This document shows, one piece after another, positions 1-6,253 of a stretch of 8,269 nucleotides of DNA. The notes beneath the pieces were generated by a model, which did no database searches, had not been told where the DNA came from, and saw only the letters and a program-made list of their open reading frames with translations. Each line of letters begins with the position of its first letter. The stretch's first letter is position 1. Source of the DNA: Deltaproteobacteria bacterium (lineage in GTDB: Bacteria > Desulfobacterota > DSM-4660 > Desulfatiglandales > Desulfatiglandaceae); contig JAFDJF010000065.1 of NCBI GenBank assembly GCA_019307645.1, positions 1 to 8,269 of the forward strand, in the 5' to 3' direction. The position numbers and the translations under genes are program-made.

Positions 1-224
1 AGTTTTAGCTTACTTACGGTCCAATCCAACCCCTTTGAAGCGGGGTTCCTGCCTTCATTTTTGCGCGAGCCCTAAGGTCGTTTGGACCTGCCGGATTATT
101 ATGAACTCCCGGGTTCTTAATACTGAATGAGGGAAGATCAGGTTTCGTCAGCCTGCCGCACTGGCCTGTTGAAAGGAAACCCCAACGTTTACAGTCAATA
201 TCTTTTAAAGTAAGGAGACAGGAA
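1..224. other. Non-coding upstream region of the first OYE gene
   Basis: I recognise no gene here. It holds several small inverted repeats: AACCCC at 28-33 with GGGGTT at 42-47 (8-nt loop), AGGTC at 75-79 with GACCT at 85-89, and a GAAC/GTTC pair around a CCCGGG core near 104-117. The first could be a weak terminator for a gene left of the window, because T-rich sequence follows a few bases later, but it lacks a direct U-tract. No convincing sigma70 promoter with a 16-18 nt spacer is visible for the gene at 225. A minus-strand open frame crosses this stretch and runs into the OYE start; I regard it as spurious. The density of small hairpins suggests an intergenic repeat family. Confidence 0.4.
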
Positions 225-1376
225 ATGAAGTTATTTGAACCGATAAATGTTAGCAGCATGGAGTTAAAAAACCGTATTATGTTTCCGCCCATGGTATCCA
301 AAAGGGCTGCCGGGCAGACCGGTTTTGTGACGGAGGATTTGATTGATCTTTACGTTAGTATCGCAAAAGGAGGTGCCGGGATAGTGGTGTTAGAATTTGC
401 ATCCATTTGGCCCCCTCAGATGACGCTTCTCGGCATACACCACGATGCCTGTATCCCGGGACTCAAGGCCTTGGTTGACGCAGTTCATTCCCAAAGCGAT
501 GCCAAGATTGTAATACAGGTTGGTGACCATCTGCCGGGTATGGTGAATATTGAAGAAGTGCCCACTGAAATGTTTGAAGCCTTTACCGGTTCCTTCATGG
601 CCGCGGCCGGCAGGGCCAAACTGGCGGGTTTTGACGGTATCGAGATACATGGCGCCCATGGCTATTTCCTTGCTGCCTCCCTCTCGCACCGAAACAGGAG
701 AAAGGACGAATACGGCAAAAACCTTGAGGGCAGGATGCGCCTTATAACCCAGACGATCCAGGGATGCAAACAAGTCTGCGGAGACGACTATCCGATAGGT
801 GTCAGGATTAATGCCGACGAGTTTATTGTTGGCGGGAACACCCTTCATCAGACCCGCAGGATTGCAGCGAAACTGGCAGAGTTAGGCGTCGCTTACATCA
901 GCCTTTCAGTGGGGGGCAAAAATCAGGACGCATGGCATGTGATGGATACAGTGCTGTGTTTTCCGTACCCAAAACCGGGCCCGTGGGATGACGCCAAGGG
1001 ATACAGCGGACACCGCTGTGTTCCGCCGAATTATATGCATGATGGGACAAATGTTTATCTTGCGGAGGATATCCGAAAGCATGTGAGAAAGGCTGGTTTT
1101 GATACCCCTGTCATTACTGCCGGCAAGATTCCGACCCCGAAATTCGCCAACGAAATTCTGGAAAATGAGCAGGCAGATATGGTCGCCGTATGCAGAGCCA
1201 TCTTGTGTGACCATGAATGGCCCAACAAAGCAAAAGAACGCAGGGCAAAAGATATAGTCAAGTGCATGTACTGCAACCACTGTTTTGACGGGGCCAGAAG
1301 GGGTTACTATACAGCATGTAAGCGATGGAAAGGCTGGGTTGACAAAAGGGCTGATATGGAAGTCGGAATTTCATAA
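225..1376 (+). CDS. Stand-alone OYE/NADH:flavin oxidoreductase with C-terminal Fe-S Cys cluster (paralog 1)
   Basis: This 383-residue protein is an FMN TIM-barrel oxidoreductase of the old yellow enzyme / 2,4-dienoyl-CoA reductase family, which reduces activated C=C bonds; the substrate is unknown. Seen: N-terminal barrel start with KNRIMFPPM, the active-site stretch H142-G-A-H145-G-Y147 (family His/His pair and Tyr), the RRKDEYG segment, Arg194 in VRIN, and the phosphate-binding end ITAGKI...AVCRAIL. A Cys cluster C347, C350, C353, C365 follows. Family enzymes such as FadH bind 4Fe-4S through CX2CX3CX11-12C and then carry about 300 residues of FAD/NADPH domain. Here the spacing is CX2CX2CX11C and the protein ends 18 residues later, so the FAD/NAD(P)H module is missing and electrons must come from a partner or directly. 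The start is fixed by AGGAG at 213-217, 7 nt before ATG. It is about 57% identical by hand alignment to the convergent gene at 1772-2902. Cytoplasmic; no signal peptide. Confidence 0.93.
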   Translation: MKLFEPINVSSMELKNRIMFPPMVSKRAAGQTGFVTEDLIDLYVSIAKGGAGIVVLEFASIWPPQMTLLGIHHDACIPGLKALVDAVHSQSDAKIVIQVGDHLPGMVNIEEVPTEMFEAFTGSFMAAAGRAKLAGFDGIEIHGAHGYFLAASLSHRNRRKDEYGKNLEGRMRLITQTIQGCKQVCGDDYPIGVRINADEFIVGGNTLHQTRRIAAKLAELGVAYISLSVGGKNQDAWHVMDTVLCFPYPKPGPWDDAKGYSGHRCVPPNYMHDGTNVYLAEDIRKHVRKAGFDTPVITAGKIPTPKFANEILENEQADMVAVCRAILCDHEWPNKAKERRAKDIVKCMYCNHCFDGARRGYYTACKRWKGWVDKRADMEVGIS

Positions 1377-1405
1377 CCCCTTGGAGTGAGCAATGGGAAG
1401 ACAAA

Positions 1406-1437
1406 GACCCTGTACCGGGACAACCTGGTACAGGGTC
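1406..1437 (+). terminator. Strong hairpin after OYE paralog 1, putative terminator
   Basis: GACCCTGTACC at 1406-1416 pairs perfectly with GGTACAGGGTC at 1427-1437 across a 10-nt loop. It lies 30 nt after the stop codon of the OYE gene, where a terminator is expected. Only a short T run follows (GGTTTTG, about 1440-1446), so termination may be inefficient or the stem may protect the mRNA 3' end. Being symmetric, it could also act on transcripts arriving from the minus strand. Confidence 0.55.
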
Positions 1438-1460
1438 ATGGTTTTGATGGGAGAAAGGGG

Positions 1461-1719
1461 TCCAGGATTCGAGGGTTCAAGTGTTTATTTTCTAATGATT
1501 TTTGAAATATTCTGGGGAGTTTTTCTCCTGCACCCGTCTGAAATATTGCTCGGGATAGAGAGGGCCGCCCTTTTCACTTGGGAGGTAAAGCCAAATCCCT
1601 CATTTTTAGGAAATATTTTCGTTAACTTATAAATCTCCAGACATAGTTGATAGGACTCTTGCCAAATTTTTAAGTCTCTACAATTTTTCAGCATTCCACT
1701 TGAACCCTAGAACCCTGGA
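1461..1719. mobile_element. 259-bp inverted-repeat element enclosing a four-helix-bundle ORF remnant
   Basis: The two ends, 1461-1483 and 1697-1719, are 23-bp inverted repeats matching at 21 of 23 positions. They enclose the truncated four-helix-bundle frame almost exactly: its stop codon is 1 nt from the left arm and its ATG is 2 nt from the right arm. Intervening sequences (IVS) in bacterial 23S rRNA have the same plan, with complementary ends forming a stem cut by RNase III and a four-helix-bundle protein encoded inside. This one lies between two convergent protein genes, not in rRNA. I infer an orphan IVS-like or MITE-like insertion. No target-site duplication is evident. Confidence 0.55.
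1485..1694 (-). pseudogene. Truncated four-helix-bundle protein (23S rRNA IVS type)
   Basis: The 69-residue product has the signature of the four-helix-bundle proteins encoded in 23S rRNA intervening sequences. It begins with DLKIWQESYQLCLEIYKLTK, continues with FPKNEGFGFTSQVKRAALSI and ends in the family's hallmark PSNISDGCRRK segment. Family members are usually 110-125 residues and continue through two further helices. Here the frame stops at TAA (1485-1487) just after the PSNI..G..R motif, so only helices 1-2 remain. No Shine-Dalgarno sequence of good quality precedes the ATG at 1694. The stop falls at the edge of the flanking inverted repeat, which suggests that truncation happened when the element formed or was trimmed. 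The family is not known to be enzymatic, and its function is poorly understood. It could still be expressed as a small helical protein, but I favour a remnant. Confidence 0.7.
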
Positions 1720-1732
1720 ACCCTTGAATCCT
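1701..1732. repeat. Degenerate 8-bp tandem repeat, four units of NGAACCCT
   Basis: Four consecutive octamers read TGAACCCT, AGAACCCT, GGAACCCT, TGAATCCT. The inverted counterpart at about 1459-1482 holds three units on the opposite strand (TGAACCCT, CGAATCCT, GGACCCCT). The inverted arms of the 1461-1719 element are therefore built from these octamers. Confidence 0.7.
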
Positions 1733-1771
1733 TATAGAATCACCAACTAAATTGGAGAAGATCCAGATTGC

Positions 1772-2902
1772 TTAATTTACGATTCCTTCCTTTTTCCACT
1801 TAATACATGAGGTATTCGGGTTTGCCAGCCGTGCACTTTCCATGCAGTAGTTGCAGTAAGCGCACTTGCGAATTTCATCAAGTCTTCCTTCCTGTACCTT
1901 TTTCGGCCATTCATGGTCACACATGATAGGTCTGCAAAGCCCGATGATATCGGCTTTTCCGGCCTGAAGAACTTTTTCAGCTTGATCCGGTGTCCTGATT
2001 TTACCTGCGGTTATCACAGGAAGATCAGCATGGCCGGCTTCGACGAGGGACTCTTTGATTGCTTCAGCAAGAAAGACATTACAGCAGTCCACCATATAAT
2101 TAGGCGGAACGCACCGGTGCCCACTGTATCCTTCAACATTGGGCCATGGGCCTGGTTTGGGATAGGGGAACTTAAGCTGTGTGTCAATGACGTTCCATGC
2201 ATCCTGCATTTTTCCTCCGGCAGAAATGCTTAAGTAGGCGATGCCCATGTCTGCCAGTTTCGGCGCAATCTTGGTGGTCTGTTTTAATGTATTGCCGCCC
2301 ACGATGAATTCTTCACCATTAATCCTGACTGCTATGGGGTAGTCCTCACCGCATGCCTGTTTGCACCCTTCAATGATTCTCGTGAGAAGCAGCATCCTGC
2401 CCTCAAGTGTCTTTCCGTACTCGTCTTTCCTTTTGTTTCTGTGGGAAAGGAAACCTGAAATCATGTAACCATGGGCCGCATGAATTTCGACACCGTCAAA
2501 ACCTGCCTTTTTGGCATTGACTGCCGCATTAATGAAGGCGCCGATGAACATTTCAATCATTTCAGGCTTTACTTCCTCAATATTTGTAACACCGGGAATT
2601 GCATCACCAAGCTGAATGAACATCAACGCATCGCTTTCTTTATGAATGTCGTCCAGCATCTCCTTGAAACCTTCCGTATGCGCGTCATCATAGATGGCCA
2701 GAAGAAGCGGCATCGATGGAAAGATAAAAGTCATCTCTACAACAACAATACCGGCCCCGCCCTTGGCGAGTCCCATGTAAAGGTCTTTGGTATCCTGAGT
2801 AATAAAATTATCCATCGTCGCCCGCCTTGATACCATGGGTGGGAACATAATGCGGTTTTTTGCTTCCAGACCGGCAAATTTAATCGGTTCAAATAACTTC
2901 AT
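1772..2902 (-). CDS. Stand-alone OYE/NADH:flavin oxidoreductase with C-terminal Fe-S Cys cluster (paralog 2)
   Basis: This 376-residue FMN TIM-barrel oxidoreductase is a paralog of the gene at 225-1376 and points toward it. Seen: KNRIMFPPM near the N-terminus, H141-A-A-H144-G-Y146 active-site stretch, RKDEYG at 159-163, Arg193 in VRIN, a long shared loop FPYPKPGPW...GYSGHRCVPPNYM at 245-270, and ITAGKI at 298-302. The Cys cluster is C347, C350, C353, C366, spacing CX2CX2CX12C, and only 10 residues follow. As in paralog 1, the FAD/NAD(P)H half of FadH-type enzymes is absent. Conservation of every active-site position in both copies indicates that both are functional, possibly with different substrates. 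The start is supported by AAAGGAG with AGGAG at 2914-2910, 7 nt before ATG. It does not form an operon with the upstream LysR gene: a 395-nt gap holds an inverted-repeat element and a candidate promoter at 3222-3251. Cytoplasmic. Confidence 0.93.
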   Translation of the reverse strand: MKLFEPIKFAGLEAKNRIMFPPMVSRRATMDNFITQDTKDLYMGLAKGGAGIVVVEMTFIFPSMPLLLAIYDDAHTEGFKEMLDDIHKESDALMFIQLGDAIPGVTNIEEVKPEMIEMFIGAFINAAVNAKKAGFDGVEIHAAHGYMISGFLSHRNKRKDEYGKTLEGRMLLLTRIIEGCKQACGEDYPIAVRINGEEFIVGGNTLKQTTKIAPKLADMGIAYLSISAGGKMQDAWNVIDTQLKFPYPKPGPWPNVEGYSGHRCVPPNYMVDCCNVFLAEAIKESLVEAGHADLPVITAGKIRTPDQAEKVLQAGKADIIGLCRPIMCDHEWPKKVQEGRLDEIRKCAYCNYCMESARLANPNTSCIKWKKEGIVN

Positions 2903-2958
2903 CTCTTAGCTCCTTTCAAATAAGCGTTTTTGGGTTTTTCAGTAAAAATGGTTTAAGC

Positions 2959-3169
2959 TGACGTAACTACTCAGGTTCAAGGTTAATACAATGAATGAGG
3001 GGCTCTATTCTTTAGACAAATACTCTGTTTATCCGCTTTTTGAGATACTAAACGGTTTGGCACACAAAGTCCAAGGCACACACTATGTCGCTCCGGAAAC
3101 ATGAAGAAAATTCCGATAAAATTGCGTTTAACCGTGAACCGTGAACCTTGAACCTGGGTAGTTACATCA
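2959..3169. mobile_element. 211-bp MITE-like element with 24-bp inverted ends
   Basis: The ends 2959-2982 and 3146-3169 are inverted repeats matching at 22 of 24 positions; the right arm begins CCTTGAACCTGGGTAG. No transposase or long frame lies inside, the size fits a miniature inverted-repeat element, and the right part (3072-3166) recurs at 8093-8187. No clear target-site duplication is seen, so transposition is inferred. It lies between the candidate promoter (3222-3251) and the start of OYE paralog 2, so it would be transcribed in that mRNA leader, where its ends could pair into a long stem. Confidence 0.55.
3072..3166 (+). repeat. 95-bp dispersed direct repeat, copy A
   Basis: It aligns without gaps to 8093-8187 with 13 mismatches by hand count, about 86% identity. 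The shared core includes ATGTCGCTC, GGAAACATGAAGAAAAT and AACCGTGAACC. It ends in three 7-bp units (GTGAACC, GTGAACC, TTGAACC at 3134-3154). This copy overlaps the right end of the 2959-3169 element. Its central palindrome is degraded relative to copy B. Confidence 0.85.
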
Positions 3170-3221
3170 CATAAAGAAATCTTTATTAATGATGCCAGGT
3201 AGTTAAAAATCGATAATCCTA

Positions 3222-3251
3222 ATTATAGGTAGAACAAGGCAATCTTCACAA
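3222..3251 (-). promoter_or_regulatory. Candidate sigma70 promoter for OYE paralog 2
   Basis: On the minus strand, TTGTGA (3251-3246, 4 of 6 matches to TTGACA) is followed after 18 nt by a perfect TATAAT (3227-3222). Transcription would start near 3215, giving a leader of about 310 nt that contains the 2959-3169 element. The surrounding DNA is AT-rich. The -35 box is weak, so confidence is limited. Confidence 0.4.
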
Positions 3252-3277
3252 AGCGTTTTTTACTAACACAGAGCTTC

Positions 3278-3303
3278 GGCTGGTGTCAAGCGACAACTCA
3301 GCC
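3278..3303 (-). terminator. Imperfect hairpin at the LysR stop codon
   Basis: GGCTG at 3278-3282 pairs with CAGCC at 3299-3303, and inside it TGTC (3284-3287) pairs with GACA (3292-3295) around the loop AAGC. It overlaps the LysR stop codon. No U-tract follows on the minus strand, so it is at best a weak terminator or mRNA 3'-end structure. Confidence 0.25.
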
Positions 3304-4230
3304 ATTCGTAAGCAGAAAATCTATCATTGCCTGACACAGCGGTGAAGTCGTCCGTCTCCTGTCTCTGATCAGATAAAATTTTCTGGACATGGAAAGCCCT
3401 TTCACTTTCAGGGCCTTGAGTACCCCGGTTTCAAGTTCCGTATTCAGGGCCCTTGCCGACAGTATGGACACTCCCAGCCCTGTCTTTATGCCCTCCTTGA
3501 CAGCCGTGGATGTGCCGAAGCGTGCGGTGATTTCAAGTGATTCTATCCCTTTTATTCCGGAGGCCCTGAGGTAGTCATCCAAGATCTTCAGGGTGCCGGA
3601 ACCCAGTTCCCTCATGATAAAAGGTTCTTTGGAAAGCTCCTTAATTGAGACTTCTTTCTTTTTTGCCCAGCGGTGTTGGGCCGGAACGGCCAGTACCAGT
3701 TCATCCTGCCACAGGTCATTCCGTATAAGGGTCCTGTGAACACTCTTTGACCCTACAATTCCCAGTTCCAAACTGCCTTCAAGGACGTGGTTTTCGATTT
3801 CACTTGAGTCGGAAATAGTCAATGTGACTGTCATGAGAGGGTATTTTTCGCGAAAGTTTTTGACAACTTTCGGCAGGATGTATTCTCCGGGAATGGTGCT
3901 TCCTCCCAAATGTATCGACCCTTTTTTGAGACCAAGGAAATCCTGCATTTCAAGGGATGCCGTCCTTTTCATGTCCAGCAGCAGAAGGGCATGCTTGTAA
4001 AGGAGTTCGCCGGCCCGGGTAGGTGCGATCTGTCTGCCCAGACGATCCAGGAGTTTGGTCCCGACCATCTTTTCAAGAGTGGCAACTCTTTCGCTGACAG
4101 AGGCCTGAGCCAGGTAAACAGCATCTGCAGCTTTTGAAAAGCTTCCAAGTTCAACAACTTTGAGGAATATTTCCAGCTGTCGCAGGTCGAAATCTATGGG
4201 TGGAATCTGCTGGGGAATGAATTTTTTCAT
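3298..4230 (-). CDS. LysR-family transcriptional regulator (selenium-metabolism-associated type)
   Basis: This 310-residue DNA-binding protein has an N-terminal winged helix-turn-helix at about residues 16-75; recognition region SFSKAADAVYLAQASVSERV is at 30-49, with PTRAG at 70-74. A linker helix follows to about 100, then a periplasmic-binding-protein-like effector domain to about 300. The effector domain opens with IHLGGSTIPGEYILP and has the TISDSSEIENHVLEG stretch, which resembles the LysR subgroup labelled selenium metabolism-associated in sulfate reducers and clostridia. That assignment is from memory of the family pattern and is tentative. The start at 4230 gives the usual extra few residues before the HTH; a weak AGGAT lies about 8 nt upstream. 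It begins 46 nt after the MBL hydrolase stop on the same strand, so co-transcription is likely. Possible targets are its own operon and the OYE gene downstream. Cytoplasmic. Confidence 0.92.
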   Translation of the reverse strand: MKKFIPQQIPPIDFDLRQLEIFLKVVELGSFSKAADAVYLAQASVSERVATLEKMVGTKLLDRLGRQIAPTRAGELLYKHALLLLDMKRTASLEMQDFLGLKKGSIHLGGSTIPGEYILPKVVKNFREKYPLMTVTLTISDSSEIENHVLEGSLELGIVGSKSVHRTLIRNDLWQDELVLAVPAQHRWAKKKEVSIKELSKEPFIMRELGSGTLKILDDYLRASGIKGIESLEITARFGTSTAVKEGIKTGLGVSILSARALNTELETGVLKALKVKGLSMSRKFYLIRDRRRTTSPLCQAMIDFLLTNG

Positions 4231-4276
4231 CCGTGATATCCTGTGTCGTCCATGGTGGGTTCATGCCGGCAAAAGA

Positions 4277-4936
4277 TCAAATGTATGCAAACCAGACCCT
4301 CTTTATTTCCTCAAAATTTGCTTTCACTTGCTCATGGCCGGAGACAATGTCTCCGTGGCCGGTAAGCAGGTAATCCGCATCAAGGCTGGATAGCATGTTG
4401 ATGCTTTCTTTAAGTTTTTCTCCGTCGCCTCCGGGCAGGTCGGTCCTGCCTATGCCTTGATTGAAGACCACATCGCCTGTAAGCAGGACCTTTGTTTCCG
4501 GCCAGTATAGACAAATTGACCCTGGCGAATGACCGGGAGTGTGGATGACCTGAAAGTTCACATTTCCCACCTTGAGGTTTCCTTTCTGAAGCAGGATATC
4601 AGGCTCAAAGTCAGCGACCCCGAGCGCGTCTGCCAGATGGGCGGGGAGATTTCTGATAAAATCCATCTCGATTGCAGGAATGGCAATTGAAGTGGACGTG
4701 CCGGCAAATATCTTGATGGCTTCCATGTGATCCGGGTGGCCGTGTGTGATGACGACGAGGTCGATATCCTCAGGGGCGAGGGAAAGCCTGGAAAGGCCGT
4801 CACGAATATGCCCGAAAAGCTGGTGATGTCCCGGGTCCACAAGAATCTTTTTTTCTCCGTCTATGAAATAGGTGTTGCAGTTGTTTGCCTGCGGGTTGGT
4901 CCACAAAAAGGCATGCATATCATCAAATATTTTCAT
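4277..4936 (-). CDS. MBL-fold metallo-hydrolase (glyoxalase II-like)
   Basis: A 219-residue metallo-beta-lactamase-fold hydrolase that binds two metal ions, usually zinc or iron. Seen: strand LVDPG at 32-36, the metal motif H65-G-H67-P-D69-H70, H136 in HTPGHSPGS, the bridging D155 in LLTGD, and H194 in LLTGHGD. All expected ligands are present, so it should be active. Length and motif order match the hydroxyacylglutathione hydrolase-like group, whose substrates are thioesters, lactones or similar; the C-terminal glutathione-binding domain of true GloB is absent, so the substrate is open. Its ATG (4936-4934) overlaps the stop codon of the HtrA gene as ATGA, a classic arrangement for translational coupling. 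The Shine-Dalgarno sequence (GAGAG region) is weak and lies inside the upstream gene. Cytoplasmic; no signal peptide. Confidence 0.92.
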   Translation of the reverse strand: MKIFDDMHAFLWTNPQANNCNTYFIDGEKKILVDPGHHQLFGHIRDGLSRLSLAPEDIDLVVITHGHPDHMEAIKIFAGTSTSIAIPAIEMDFIRNLPAHLADALGVADFEPDILLQKGNLKVGNVNFQVIHTPGHSPGSICLYWPETKVLLTGDVVFNQGIGRTDLPGGDGEKLKESINMLSSLDADYLLTGHGDIVSGHEQVKANFEEIKRVWFAYI

Positions 4937-6084
4937 GGTCTCTCTGCTAATAATACTTTCAGTTCCATGGGCCGACCATTTCGATAAATATTCAGCGTCA
5001 CGGTCTGGCCAATTCTGAGTTTGTTTATCAGGCGTCCCACCTGTTTCATGTCTGCAACTTCATGTTCATCAATGCGGGCAATAACATCCCCTCCCACGGG
5101 GAGCCTTACACCTCTGTAGATTATCTCCCTGTCTCCTCCGTGTAATCCCGCTTGAGCAGCGGGGCTGCCTCTAACAACTCCAGCCACAAGTATGCCCTGT
5201 TGGACACCCAGGCCCAGCCCCTCTGAAAGCTCAGGATTTACGGGGAAGCCGGTGATTCCCAGCCAGGGCCTGGCCACTTTGCGGGATTGGATCAACTGCG
5301 TCGCCACGTACCTGGCCTGGTTGGAAGGTATGGCAAATCCCACCCCCTGATACCCGCCTGAACTGCTGTATATGGCCGAGTTAATTCCGATAACCTCTCC
5401 GTTGGAATTGAGAAGAGGCCCCCCTGAGTTCCCGGGATTAATGGCCGTGTCGGTCTGGATCAAGTCATCAATCTCATGGCCTTCTTCGGTCCTGATGCCC
5501 CTGTTCAGTGCGCTGATGATACCGGTGGTAAGCGTGTGGGAAAGACCGAACGGATTTCCTATTGCGATCGCTTTTTGTCCCACCCTGATTGTATCAGAAT
5601 CCCCCAGTGCGGCTATGCCATTGACGTGTTCACGCGGAATCTTTATCACGGCCAGGTCGGAAGCCGGATCCCTGCCCACGAGAGATGCGGAGACTTTTTT
5701 GCCGTCGGCCATGGTTACGATAATCTTCTGGGCCTTGGCGACAACATGATTGTTGGTCAGGATATAGCCTTCTCTGTCAATAATAAAACCTGAGCCCTGG
5801 CCTTCCCTCGGAATGATTTCCATCCAGAAATTCATACTGAGAGTTGTTGTTGCAATGTTCACAACTGCCGGGTGAACCTTTTCAAAGACCTCCATGTTAA
5901 TTTTTTCGTCTGCAGAGACAATGACAGGCCGGGCTGCAGAATCATTTTCAGGACGGTTAAAGTCGAGTGATTCTGCGTTCGGTGATGCCTGCAAAGTTAC
6001 AAAGAGATCATTCCGGTTGAACCACAAAAGGAGCAACAGAACAATGAAAGCAAGCCACAGATACTTTGGATTACGCTGCGCCAT
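4933..6084 (-). CDS. Membrane-anchored HtrA/DegS-type serine protease with one PDZ domain
   Basis: A 383-residue S1C-family protease for periplasmic protein quality control or regulated proteolysis. A hydrophobic helix at about residues 8-21 (YLWLAFIVLLLLLWF) without a clear cleavage site serves as a signal anchor. A low-complexity linker runs to about 60. The trypsin-like domain covers about 65-265, with catalytic H113 (TNNHVV), D143 (ASDLAVIK) and S220 (NPGNSGGP). A single PDZ domain occupies about 273-378, containing the GGDREIIYRG..LPVGGDVI insertion typical of HtrA PDZ1. One PDZ plus a membrane anchor matches DegS architecture better than the two-PDZ DegP. The start has GAAGGG about 9 nt upstream, formed from the end of the 8-bp tandem array. 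The catalytic triad is complete. It is translationally coupled to the MBL hydrolase through a 4-nt overlap. Whether it activates a sigma-E-like pathway is unknown; no anti-sigma factor is in the window. Confidence 0.94.
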   Translation of the reverse strand: MAQRNPKYLWLAFIVLLLLLWFNRNDLFVTLQASPNAESLDFNRPENDSAARPVIVSADEKINMEVFEKVHPAVVNIATTTLSMNFWMEIIPREGQGSGFIIDREGYILTNNHVVAKAQKIIVTMADGKKVSASLVGRDPASDLAVIKIPREHVNGIAALGDSDTIRVGQKAIAIGNPFGLSHTLTTGIISALNRGIRTEEGHEIDDLIQTDTAINPGNSGGPLLNSNGEVIGINSAIYSSSGGYQGVGFAIPSNQARYVATQLIQSRKVARPWLGITGFPVNPELSEGLGLGVQQGILVAGVVRGSPAAQAGLHGGDREIIYRGVRLPVGGDVIARIDEHEVADMKQVGRLINKLRIGQTVTLNIYRNGRPMELKVLLAERP

Positions 6085-6096
6085 TTACAGTTTCCC

Positions 6097-6240
6097 TTCT
6101 CAACTTCTTACCCTCTCACTTTCTCACCTTCTGCCCCATGCCCTCTGCCCCATGCTCTACCCTTCTCACCTTCTGCCCCATGCCTTCTGCCCTTCTCACC
6201 TTCTTAACTTCTCAACTTCTCTCCCTCTCCCCTTCTCACC
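6097..6240. repeat. Degenerate 8-bp tandem array in a polypyrimidine/polypurine tract
   Basis: The plus strand reads as successive octamers close to TTCTCACC: TTCTCAAC, TTCTTACC, CTCTCACT, TTCTCACC, TTCTGCCC at 6097-6136, then a less regular CATGCC-containing part, and seven in a row at 6185-6240. A 22-bp stretch is perfectly duplicated at 6121-6142 and 6163-6184, so part of the array expanded by a 42-bp duplication. On the transcribed minus strand the units are purine-rich (GGTGAGAA) and the last ones merge into the ribosome-binding site of the HtrA gene. It fills nearly all of the 169-nt gap between two genes that may be co-transcribed. Strong strand asymmetry could favour triplex DNA or slippage. 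Confidence 0.85.
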
Positions 6241-6253
6241 CCCTGAAGCCCTG

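Noticed and set aside
14..301. Minus-strand 95-codon open frame across the left non-coding region
   Set aside because: It overlaps the first 77 nt of the well-supported OYE gene, lacks a clear ribosome-binding site, and its predicted product matches no family I recognise.
390..848. Minus-strand 152-codon frame inside the OYE gene
   Set aside because: It is antisense to the active-site region of a gene with a strong start site and shows no domain features.
3085..3144. 19-codon frame in repeat copy A as a real small gene
   Set aside because: It lies on the strand opposite to both neighbouring genes, with no promoter seen on the plus strand, and most differences from the other copy change the amino acid.
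3284..3289. Perfect TTGACA on the minus strand near the LysR stop as a -35 box for OYE paralog 2
   Set aside because: No acceptable -10 hexamer lies 16-18 nt away, and the bases form part of a local hairpin. The TTGTGA/TATAAT pair at 3222-3251 fits better.
6097..6240. CRISPR array
   Set aside because: The units are 8 bp, imperfect and directly adjacent, without spacers or cas genes.
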